From Sphingomonas profundi (GTDB taxonomy: Bacteria; Pseudomonadota; Alphaproteobacteria; Sphingomonadales; Sphingomonadaceae), in assembly GCF_009739515.1 (NCBI RefSeq), contig NZ_CP046535.1:1302001-1366000 (forward strand): DNA of 64,000 nucleotides. The letters are read 5' to 3'. The notes under the pieces are model-generated. The model saw nothing but the letters and a program-made list of their open reading frames with translations. It searched no databases and was not told the origin of the DNA. Below, one piece after another: positions 37,001 through 49,000 of the stretch (position 1 is its first letter; every line of letters begins with the position of its first letter). The position numbers and the translations under genes were made by a program.

Positions 37001-40000
37001 TAAGGCTGGCGCCGGCGCTGACCGTGTCGCTCGATACGTTCTGATCCGCCGTCAGCGAGACGTTGCCGCCCGCGTCGACGGTGGCGATCGCCGCCGTGCC
37101 GGCCGCATCAACCGTCACCATGTCGGATGCCGCGAGGGTGGCGAGGGTGACGTCCGTGCCGGCCGTCAGCGTGGCGCTGGCCGGGGTCGCGGTGCCGGCG
37201 GTGAAGCCGGTGCCGCCGATCGCGCCCAGCAGTGAGATCATGTCCAGCGCGCCGCCGGCGGTCGCGGTGTCGATCGCGATGTCGTCGCGCGCCCGCACGT
37301 CGACATAGCCGCCGGCCGCGATCCGGCTCGCGCTGATGCCGCCGGCGTCGGTGAACAGGGTGATCGAGCGGCCGGCATCGGCCGTGCCGAGCGCCACGTC
37401 GCTGCCGCGCGAGCGTGCGTCGATGAGGCCGCCGGCCGTGAGGCTGGCGGAGTCGACGCGGCCGGCGGCCGTGGAGAGGGTGATGCTGCCCACCGCGTTG
37501 CCGGTCGTCAGGCGCGCATCGCCGAAGGTGGAGAGGCGGATGTTCGCCCCGTCGATGACGCCGACCTCCGCCGGCACCTGCAGCATCGGCTGCACGACCG
37601 GCGGCTCCGGATCGACCGGGTCAACCGGGTCGACGGGGTCCACCGGATCGACCGGGTCCACGGGATCGACCGGGTCCACGGGATCGACCGGATCGGGGTC
37701 GGTCGCGACCGGGGCGGCGTTCGGCAAGGCGGGCAGATCGCCATTGCCCAGCGTATCCGTGCCGAGGCCGGTGGTGCTGGCGAACGTGATGTTGGCCGAT
37801 CCGGCGCCGATCTCGATATCGTCGCCGGCCTGGATGCGATCGGCGGTGACGGCATCGAACGAGCGGATCAGCACATCCCCGGCGGAGACGATCGTGCCGT
37901 AGGTCTGCGCGCCATAGCCGTCGGCGGCGAAGCGGCCGCCGGCATCGGCGGTGGCCAGCGTGATCCTGTCCTGCGTGGCGAGCAGCACGTCGCCGCCGGC
38001 GGTGATCGCGTCGCCCGCGATCGCGCCGCCGAGCGCGCCGAGATAGGTGGTGCCGGTCGTCGTGATCGTGCCGAAATTTACGCCCTGCGCCGCCGCGACG
38101 GTGACGCTGCCAGCGGTGACGCTGCCGTTCAGCGTCGCCGCGCCGTCGATGGCGAACGGCGTGACGCCGTCCAGCGCGGCGGCGTCGCCCGAGTAGAAGG
38201 CGTCCGCCGTAGCCGGGTGGGCGACGTAGAAACGCTGCGCCGCCCGCACGGTGCCGACGCCGACAGCGTTGGAGGCGAACAGCAGCGCGTTGGCCTGCGT
38301 GCTGGTGACGTCGCCGATCGCGATGTCGCCATTGCGGGCGAAGACCCGCACGTCGCCGATCGCGCTGGCCGAGGCCACCGTCGCGAACGTGCCGGCATCC
38401 ACGCCGATGCGGCCCTCGAAGCCCTCGCCGTCGTCGCCCTGCGGGAAGGTGCCGGCGGTGAGCGCGCCGCTGGTCACGCCGCCGGTCCGCGCCGTGAGCA
38501 GGATCGTGTCGCCGGCGGCTGCCGTGCCCAGGGTCAGCGTGTCGCCGGCGGTCAGCTCCACATTGCCGCGATCGGCCTGTGCCGCGCCGATGTCGATCGT
38601 CGTGCCGGCAGTCACGCCGATGCGGCGGAAGGCGGCGGACGGGCTGTCGATGGCCGAGCGCAGGCTGTCGGCGGAGACCGCGCCGCCCGCGTCGATCGCG
38701 ATATTGTCGGTCGCCTCCACGGTGCCGAAGCGGATGTCGCCCGGCGCGGTGGCGGTCACGTCGCCGGCGCGCGCGGTGGCGTCGCCGCCCGCGATGCGGC
38801 TGCCGGCCGCGAGCGAGATCGTCGGCGCGGCCAGGCTGGCGAAGCGGATGCCGCCGTTCGCGGCCGCGATATCCAGCGACGTGCCGGCATCGACGGTGCC
38901 GAGCTCCACCGCCAGCGTACCGTCCGGCGTGCCATCGGCTGGCGCCAGATCGCTGCCGTCGGCGGTGAAGCTGATCGTGCCGGGGGAGGTGGCGCTGTCC
39001 ACGCGCAGCAGCGTGGCGGCGCGCGCATCGATGCTGTCGCGCGCGGTGAGGGTGCCGGCCGTCACGCTGTTGCCGGCGAGCCTCAGATTGCCGCCGGCCG
39101 TGTCCGCATCCTCGTCGGCGCCGTCGCGGCCGTTCGCGCCGGCCGCGTCGAGCGTGAGGTCGCCGGCCGCCGTGACGAATATGTCGTCGCTCGCCCGTAG
39201 GGTGCCGAGCGCCGCGTTGCCGCCAGCGCTGATCGCGATGTCGGCATCCTCCGCACCCGGCTGCGCGGGATCGTAATCGGCGATGGCGGTGGCGACGCGC
39301 ACGTCGCGCCCGGCCTCGATCGTCAGATCGCCCATCGCGCTAGCGGTGTCGATCGCCACGTCGCGACCGGCCGAGACGAACAGCGCGCTGCCGTCGCCGG
39401 CATAGCGGGTGAGGGCGGTTCCGATCGTCACGTCGGTGCCCGCCCGGATCGCGCTGTCGCCGCTGCTGTCGGTGGCGGCGAGGGTGATCGATCCGGCACG
39501 GGCGGAGGCGCTCAGGCCGCCGCGCGACACCAGCCGCGCCGCCGCGCCGCCGATGTCGGTGCCCGCGCCGATCGTCAGCCCGTTCGCGTCGCCGGCCGCG
39601 CCGCCGGTGAGGGTCAGCGCGCCGAGCAGGTTCACCGCCCCCGCCGCCGCATCGAGCGAGACGGCGCCCGCCGCCGTCTGGGTGATCGGCGCGGTCGCCG
39701 CCGCGTTGCCCAGCGTGATGCTGTCCAGCGCGCGGATCGCGATCGAGCCGACGTCGACATCGCCCGCGACGCGCACGTTGGTGGCGCGGCTGGCATCGCC
39801 CGCCTGGCCGATCGCCAGCGCACCGGGCACCTGCACGGTGCCGGCGGTGTAGCCGGTGAGGGTCACGGCGCCCAGGCACACGTCGCCCTGCAGGCAGCCC
39901 AGGCGCAGCTGGCCGCCGTCGTTCGACTGGGCGGCACCCGCCGCCGGCGCGCTGCCGATGTTGATCGCGAGCGCGCCGGCATTCAGCGCGCTGCCGTCCG

Positions 40001-43000
40001 CCTGGATGGCGCCGGCGGTAAGCTGCACGGGCCGCGCGGCCGCGTTCAGCGTGCCGTCGACGATCAGCGAGGCGACGTTGCCGGCGGTCGCGGCATAGCC
40101 GAGCGGCACGGTGCCGGCGTTGAGCACCAAAGCGGCCGGCGACACGATCGTCGTGCCGCCGCTGGGCGAGGTGACGGCGGTGGCCGGCAGCGGCGCCAGC
40201 GCCGCGCTCACGTTCGCGCCGGAGCGGACGAGGATGTCGTCGCCGGCGTTCAGCGTGACGCGATTGTCGGAGCGGACCTGCGCGGACGAGCCGACGACGA
40301 TGTCGCGCCCGGCCGTCGCCAGCACGTGGCCGGCCGCGCGCACGGTGCCGTTCAGCAGGATATCGGATGCGGCATAGGTGCCGGTCGTCCCGCTGCGTCC
40401 GGCGCTGATCGTCACCAGGCCGCTCACCGGCACCGGATCCAGCGGGCTGCTGCCCAGCACGACCGGGCCGTTCGCGGTGACGTTGCCGAGGGTGACGGTG
40501 CCGAGCGCGGCCAGCGCGACGTTGCGCCCGGCGGTCAGCGCCGGCGCGTCCAGCGTGCCGCCGGTGCTGGTGAGCGCGAGATTGCGCCCGGCCGTGCCGC
40601 TCGACACGTTCACCGCGCCGCCCGCCGTGCCGGCGATGTCGCGCCCCGCCACCAGGCTGCTGGCGGCGATCGTGCCGGTCGCCGCCGTCGCCCGCAGCGT
40701 CAGATCCCGCGCGGCGTTCGCGCTGGAGACGAGGATGGCGGGCAGGGTGGCGGCGCCGGCACCGGTGGCGGTCAGCACGATGTTGCTGCCGTCCGGCGTC
40801 GCGCCATAACCCGCCTCGGCGGAGGTGCCGCGGCTGACCACGGAGGTGAGCGACAGGCCGGTGCCCGAGACGATCGCGTCGTCGCCGGCGGTCAGCGCGT
40901 TCGCCGTCACCCGGCCGCCGCTGCTGGTGATCGTCAGGTCGTCGAACGCGTTGGCCGTGCCAGCGATGCCGATCGCCCCCGTGGCGCCGACCCGGATGTT
41001 GCTGCCGTCCGCGCCGTAGCCGGTCTCGACGAAGGCGCCGGTGGTGGTGGCCGATCCGATCGCCACCGTCGCGCCGTTGACGGCGATGTCGTCGCCCGCC
41101 GTGCCCGAGGTGAGGTTGGCCGCCGTACCCGCGCCTACCGTGAGATCCCGCCCGGCGACGAGGGTGCCGCCGGTCGCGCTGCCGGCGCTGCTGGCGAGGC
41201 GCAGGTCGCGCTGCGCGTTGCCGTCCGTCAGGCTCACCGCGCCGAGGCCGGTCTCGCTGATGTCGCGGCCGGCCCGCGCCGTGCCCGCCACGATCGTGCC
41301 GCCGGCGTTGGTGGCGCGGATCGTCAGATCCTGCGCCGCCGTGGCGCTGCTGACGCGCAGCGCCGCGATGCCGCCGGCATCCGCGCCGGTGGCGGTCAGG
41401 CGGATGTTGCTGCCGTCGGCCGTCGCGCCATAACCGGCCTCTGGCGAGGTGCCGCGGCTGGTGACGGAGGTGAGCGACAGCGTGTCGCCCGAGACGACCG
41501 CGTCGTCGCCCGCCGTCAGCGTCGCGGCGGTCACGCGGCCGCCGCTGCTGGTCACGGTGAGATCGCCGAACGCATCGGCCGTACCGGTGATGTCGATCGC
41601 GCCGCCCGCCGAGACGGTGATGTTGCTGCCGTCGGCGCCGTAGCCGCTCTCGGCGAAGGCGCCCGTGCTGACGGCCGAGCCGATCAAGACGGAGCCGCCG
41701 CTCACCGCGATATCGTCCCCGGCGGTGCCGGAGCCGAGGCTGGCGAGCGTGCCCGCCGACAGCGTGAGCTCGCGCGCCGCCGAAACGGTGCCGGCCGAGA
41801 CCGCGCCGTCGCTGCTGACGAGGCTGAAATCCTGCCCCGCATTGCCGCTGTCCGCCGTGATCGCGCCGGTGGCGGTGGCCGATATGTCGCGCCCGGCGGT
41901 CAGCGAGCCCGCGTCGATCGATCCGCCCGCATCCGTGGCGGCCAAGGTGAGGTCGTCCGCCGCATCGGCCGTCGTCACGGACAGGGCGGGCACGCCGGCC
42001 AAGTCGGCGCCGCTCGCGGTGAGCGTGATGTTGCTGCCGTCCGGCGTCGCGCCATAGCCCGCCTCGGCGGAGGTGCCGCGGCTGGTGACGGACGTTAGGG
42101 ACAGCGTATCGCCGGAGACGACCACGTCGTCGCCCGCCGTCAAGGTCGCGGCCGTCACCGGGCCGGAGGTGCTGGCGAGGGTGAGGTCGCCGAACGCATC
42201 CGCCGTGCCGGTCACGTCGATCGCGCCGGTGGCGTTGACCGCGATGTTGCTGCCGTCGCCCTCGCTGTCGCTGCCGCCGGTGCTGGTGATCGAGCCGATC
42301 GATACCGTGCCGCCATCGATCGCGATATCGTCGCCGGCGGTGCCGGAAGCCACGCTGGCGAGCGCGCCCGCCGAGAGGGTGAGGTCGCGCCCGGCCTGCA
42401 GCGTGTCGCCGGAAAGCGAGCTGCTGGCACCCGTCGCGCGGGCGGTCAGGTCGTTGGCGGCATTGGCGGTGGTGACGAGGAGGGCCGGCCCGTCCGCGTC
42501 CGCCCCGCTCGCGGTCAGCGTGATGTTGCTGCCGTCGGGCGTCGCGCCGTAGCCGGTCTCCAGCGACGTGCCGCGGCTGGTGACGGACGCGAGCGACAGC
42601 GTGTCGCCCGAGACGACCACGTCGTCGCCCGCCGTCAGCGTCGCGGCCGTGACCCGGCCCTCGCTGCTGGCGACGGTCAGGTCGTCGAACGCATCCGCCG
42701 TGCCGGTCACGTCGATCGCGCCGGTGGCGTTGACCGTGATGTTGCTGCCGTCGGCGCCGTAGCCGGTCTCGACGAAGGCGCCCGTGCTGACGGCCGAGCC
42801 GATCCGGACGGAACCGCCGCTGACCGCGATGTCGTCCCCAGCCGTGCCGGAGTCGAGGCTGGCGAGCGTGCCGGCCGACAGCGTCAGGTCGCGCGTGGCG
42901 GAAACGGTGCCGGCCGCGACCGGCCCGTCGCTGCTGACTAGGCTGAAATCCTGCCCGGCATCGCCGCTGTCGGCGGAGATGGCGCCCGTCGCCGTCGCCG

Positions 43001-46000
43001 TCACGTTGCGGCCGGCGGTGAGCGAGCCCGCGTCGATCGATCCGGCCGCGTCCGTGGCGGCGAGGGTGAGGTCGGTCGCCGCGTTCGCCGTCGTCACAGA
43101 CAGCGCCGGCACGCCCGGGGCGTCGGCGCGGCTGGCGGTCAGCGAGATGTTGCTGCCGTCGGCCGTCGCGCCATAGCCAGCCTCGAAGCCGCTGTCGTTG
43201 CGGCTCGTGACGGAGGCGAGCGACAGCGTGCCGCCCGAGACGAAGACGTCGTCGCCCGCCGTCAGCGTGGCGGCGGTGACGGTGCCGCTGCCCGCGTCCA
43301 GCGTCAGATCGCCGGCGGCGTTGGCCGTGCCGGTGACGAGGATCGCGTCGCTGGCGGTGAGGGTGATGTTGCTGCCATCCTCCTCTTGGTCCTGGCCCAG
43401 GCCGGTGGAGGTGAGGGAGCCGATCAGCAGCCCCGTGCCGGAGATGTCGATGTCGTCGCCCGCGGTGGCGAGATCGATGGTGCCGCCGGCGGCCGACGTC
43501 ACGCTGATGTCGCGTCCCGCCGTGCCGTCGGCCAGGTTCGTCGCGCCGCCGTTCATGGCGATGTCGCGCCCGGCCGACAGGATGTTGGCGTCGATCGTGC
43601 CCGTGGTCGCGGACGTCCGCACGTCCTGCGCCGCATTGGCATTGTCGATGACGAGCGCGAGCGTGTCGCCGATGTCCCCGCCGGTCGCGGTCAGCACGAT
43701 GTTGCTGCCGTCGACCGTCGCGCCGTAGCCGGCCTCGCTCGGCGCGGAGCCGCGGCTGGTGAGGCTGCCGAGCGCGAGGGTGCGGCCGGTGATGATCACG
43801 TCGTCGCCGGCCGAGGCCTGGTCGATCGTGACCGTGCCGTTGGTGCTGACGATGTCGATATCGCCGGCGGCGTTCAGCGACCTGTCAGGCAGGGGGTTGT
43901 TGTTGGTGACGTCGCCGTCGGCGCGGATCACGATGTTGCTGCCGTCGCCGCCGAACGGATCGACATACTCACCCGTGGTCGTCGCGCGGGTGACGTTGAC
44001 GCTCGATCCGGTGAGCATGATGTCGTCGCCGGCGACGTTGTTGTCGGCATTGACGGAGCCGGCCGCCGTGGCGGCGATGTCCCGCGTGGCGCGGGTGTTG
44101 AACAGCGTGACGTTGCCGCTCAGCGCGTTCAGGGCGACGTCAAGCGCGCCCGGGTTCGTGCCGAACAGCGACACGTCGCCGCCGGAATCGCCGTTGGAGG
44201 CCAGGAACACGCTGCGCCCGTCCGCCACCTGCGCGACGTTGACGAAGACGCTGTCAGCGGCCGAGACGTTGATGTCGCTGCCGGTCAGCGCCAGCGTGTC
44301 GTTGATGCGGACGGAGCCGGCGACGGCTAGGCTGCCCTCGGCGGCCACCGTCGCGTCGGCGTTCAGCTGGTTCAGCGAGGCGGCGCTCAGGGTGCTGAGC
44401 TCCAGCGAGCCGGTGCCGGTGTAGAGGCCGGCGACGCCGTCGCTCCGGATCGTCGCGGATGGACCGTAGATGCCGGTCTGTCCGAGGATCTGGAGGAGGC
44501 TGCCGTCGTTGTCGCCGCCCGTCAGGGTCGTGGCGCCGAGCAGGTTGATCGCGCCGGTGGTGGACTGGATGCGGAGCAGATCGGTGCCGCCGAACAGGCT
44601 CGCGCCCTCGTCCGTGCCGAGCGTGATGTCGCCCTGCGCATAGATGGCGGTGCGCGGCACGACGGTGCCGTTGGCGATGCGCACGCGGGTGGGCAGCACA
44701 TCGCTGCCGTCGAGCCCGCCGACGGTGAGCGCGTCGGTGAGGTCGACCGGGCCGAGGCAGGCGTCGCCGCGCAGGCAGCCGTTGGTCAGGCTGCCGAAAT
44801 CGTCGTCGAAATTGGTGCCGGGCGCGGGTGCGCCGTTGATCTGCACGGTCAGGCTGCGGCCCGCGATCGTGCCGCTCGTCGTCTGCACCGCCTGGCCCGA
44901 GATCAGGATGCCGCGGCGATCGGCCGAGCTGGCCGAGAGCGCGCCGTCGACGAACCGGCCCGAGGTGACGGTGCCGGCGATGTTGACGAGCGCCACCTCA
45001 CCCGGCACGAGGCCGGTCGTCTGTTGCAGGCCGGCGGTGATGAAAAGGCCGGCCGGCGTATCGAGATCGAGCGGCCCGGTGCCGCCCGCCGGATCGGCCA
45101 GCGGCGAGAGGCCGGCACGCACGGCGGCGCCGCTCTCGATCGCCACATTGTCGCCCACGTCGATGCGCAGCAAATTGTCGGAGAGCACCTGCGCGCCGGT
45201 ATCGCCGCGTACCGTCACGTCGCCGCCGGCGGTCAGCGTCACGGTGTTGCTGGCCGAAACCGTGCCGGTGATCACCAGATTGGCGTCGGCCAACGTGTTG
45301 TTCGGCACCAGGCTGGGCACGGAAACGTCGCCGACCGTGACGTTGATCGTGCCGCCGCCGGCCTCCGCCAGGCTGGTCGCATCCGGATTGACGAGCGCCG
45401 TGGTGCGCACGTTGCCGAGCACCGCCGTCGGGAAATTATGATCGCCGACGGTGCCGGCGGTGATCGAGATGCTGTTCGTGGCGGTCAGGTCGTCCGCTTG
45501 CAGGTAGGTGGGGCTGCGGAAGCTGATCGTGCCCGCGGCATCGCCGTTGCGCGTGGCGACGATGGCGGCATCGGCGATGATGCTGCCGCTGCGGAAGCCG
45601 AACAGCGAATTGTCGAGCGCGGTGAAGTTGACGGAGTTCGCCGCGATCAGGTTCGGCGTCTCCTCGCCGTTGAACGTGCGGCGGGCCGTGATGGTCTGGC
45701 CCAGTACGTTCAGCGCGCCGCCGACGCGGATCTGGCCGCCATTCTCCACCCGCAGGCTGGCGTAGCGCGTGACTTCGAGCGACGCATCGCCGGCGATGCT
45801 GATGCGGCCGCCGCGGGCGAGCACGTCCACCTGCGCGAACGCCGGATCCGATGCGTTGGCGTCGGTGGAATAGGCGCCGTTGGGCGAATCGTCGCGGCCG
45901 GCGACCGTCAGCGCGCCGAGCGCGATCGATCCGGTCGGCTCGACGCCGGGCTGCTCCTCCGAGAGGAAGCGGCCTTCGGCGGAGATGAAGGTGCGCCCGG

Positions 46001-49000
46001 CGCTGCCCTGCTGGATCACCGCGCCGTTGCCGGCGCTGCCGCCGGTGCCGGTCGTATCCACCGCCAGCGCGCCGCCGATGACGCGGCCGAACGCCGTGCT
46101 GCCGTCGTCCAGAGCCACGTCGCTGGTGGCGATCGTCACGCCGCCGCCGGTCGCCTGGCCGGGCGAGCCGTAGAAACCGACGAACGGCGTCTGGCTCTGG
46201 TCGCCGCCGCCGGCGAAGCCTGCCAGCCCGGAACTGGACCCTTCGGCCTTGGTGGAGAGGGTGAGGTCGCTGAACTGCAGCGTGCCGCCCGCGGCGTTGA
46301 GCGCGATCGATCCGCCCACGGTCGCGCCGCCGTCGCCGGCGTCGCCCCCGGCGCCGGCGAAGCCGGTCGGCCCCGCAGCGCCGTCATTGCCCGCCGGCAG
46401 CGTGACCGGCGGACCCTCGCCGCTGAACGTCTCCTCCGGTGCGCCCGTGCCGCCGGCCCCGCCGGCGCCGCCGCTGCCGCCGTCCGCGCCGTTGCCACCA
46501 CTGCCGCCGCGTGCGCCGAGATCGATCGCGAGGCTGCCCTCGCCGCTGCCGAGGGTGATCGTGCCCTGCGCCGCCGTCACGGTCATCTGCGTGCCGGTGG
46601 CGGCGCCGCCCGCGCCACCCTTGCCACCGGCCTGGCCGGCGCCGCCGCGCTCGCCGTCCGTGCCGTCGATACCCTGCGCGCTGCCGCGCTCGCCGTTTAT
46701 GCCATCCGCGCCCGGGCCGCCGTCCGCGCCGCTGGTACCGTTGCCGCCGGCGCCGCCGGTGACGGTGCCGGCGATGTCGGTCAGCCTGATCGCGCCCGCG
46801 CCGCGCGCCGTGAGGGTGATCTGCCCGCCGGTCGCGATGCCGCCCGCGCCGCCGGCGGCGCCGTAGCCCGCCTCGATCGCGTCGCCCCCGCGACCCGCCG
46901 CCGCCGTAGCGACGATCGACAGGCCGTCGATCGTACCGCCGGCGAGATCGATCGCGACGTTGCCCGCGGTGGCGCTGCCGCCCGCGCCGCCGGCCGTGCC
47001 GTAATGGCCGGACACGCCGTCCACGCCGGCCGCGCTGACGTCGATCCGCATGTCGTCGTTGAAGGTGCCGGCCTGGTCGCCGAGGTTGCTGACGTTCAGC
47101 GATAAGGATCCGCCTGTCGCCGCGCCGCCGCCCTGGCCGCCGGTCGCGTGTAGATCGATGCTGACGGAGGCGGGGGCGCCCTGCTCCTCGTCCGGCAGGT
47201 CGGTCGCCTCGATCAGGCCGCCTTCGGAGAGGATGAAGGCGTTGCCGCCGATCGCCGAGCCGCCGGCCACCTCCGGCGCGCCGTAGCCGCCGGCCGCCGT
47301 CGCGTCGAAACCGAGATTGCCGACGCGGACGCTGCCGCCGCCGGAGCTGGTGAGCGACAGCGTGCCGCCGCGTGCCGCGCCGCCGGCGCCGCCCACCGGA
47401 TCCGCCTGGGTGCCGCTATAGTCGCCGCCGCCGCCATAGCCGCCGCTCGCCTGCGCGCGGAGCGAGGTGGTGATCGTGCCGGACGTATCGGGCACCACGC
47501 CGATCGCGCCGCCGTCGATGGCGGTGATCGAGACCGCGCCACCCGTCGCCGCGCCGCCGGCGGCGCCGCTCTCCCCGTCGAAGCCGGTGCCGCCGTCGCC
47601 GGCGAAGGCGCTGGCGGAGAGGGCGAGGTTGCCGCTGAGGCGGATCGCGCCGGCGGAGCCGCTGACGCGGACGCTTGCGCCGGCGCCGCCGGTAGCGGGC
47701 GTGCCGTCCGGGTTCGTCGCGCCGCCGGCCGTCGCGTCGCCGCCGGCGGCGCTCGCCTGGAAGCTGCCGCCGCCGCCCCTGCCGCCGGTCGCATCGGCCG
47801 AGATGCCGACGCCCTGTGCGTTGAAGATGCCGTTGTCCACCCGCACGGCGGCCGTGCCGCCGATGCCCGCGCCGCCGGCGCCGGCATTGGCGCCGGTCGC
47901 GTCGCCCTCGGTCGAGCCGCGCGTGCCGGTGCCATCCGCCACGATGCGGGTGAAGTCGCCGTTCGTCAGCGTGCCGCCGAAGATGTCGAGCGAGGCGGAG
48001 CCGCCGATGCCCGCGCCGCCGGCGCCGCCGGGCGAGCCGTAGCCGGACGCGTGGATCCCGCCCGTGCCCTCCGCCGACAGATCGATCGAGGCGGTATTGA
48101 GCGTGCCGCCCGGCGCATCGGCCGAGCCGACGGCGATGCCGGCCACGCCGCCGCGCCCCGTGCCGCTCGCCCCGCCGGCGCTGGAATCGCCGCCGGTGCC
48201 GATGGCGGAGAGCGTGAGGGCGCCGAGCGAGGCGGTGCCCGCGCCGACATTCACGAACGCGCCGTTGCCGGGCGTGCCGAAGCCGCCGCCGCTGCCCGTG
48301 CCGCCGGCACCGCCGGTGGGACTGCCGCCGGTGCTCGCGCTGCCGCCGGTGCCGCTCGCGTCGAGCGTGGTGAAGCTCTCGACCACCAGCGTCGCCGCAG
48401 GGCTGCTGGTGGCGACCGTCGCACGACCGCCAAGGCCGTTGCCGGCGACGAGGCCGCCGATGTCCGACACCAGCGCCCCGCCGATGCCGGGCGCGTTCAC
48501 CTGGATGGAGGGTGTCGCGACCGTCGCATCGGCCACGCTGACGCCGCCGCTGCCGCCGGTGCCCGCGCCGCCGCTGCCGTTGCCGCCCGCGCCGCCGGTG
48601 CCTATCACGTTGAGCGTGATGCCGCCGTTGAGCGAGACCCTGGCGCCGCCGTCGATCGCCAGCTGCGCGCTGCCGCCGGTGCCCTGGCCGCCGGTGATGC
48701 CGAGGCTGGTGTCGGTCGATCCGTAGCCGCTGCCGTTGGCGTTGAGCGCGAGCGTCTGGCCGAGGGTGAAGGACGTCTCGTCGTCGCCCACGCCGCTGAG
48801 GGTGACGCTGACCGCGCCGCCGGTCGCGCTGCCGCCCACGCCGGCCTGCGCGCCGGTGGAGGTGGCATTCGCGCCGATCTCCAGCGTCGGGCTCGGGGTG
48901 CCGGAGTTGGTCGCGATCGTCGCGCCGTTGCTGAAGGCCAGCGTGGTCGCGCCGCCACGGGTGTTCGCCCGCGCCGTCGCGCCGGAATCGACGACGAGCC

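Noticed and set aside
37609-37698. Short regular repeats as a possible CRISPR array
   Set aside because: The 9-bp period has no spacers and reads in frame as Asp-Pro-Val in the exoprotein.
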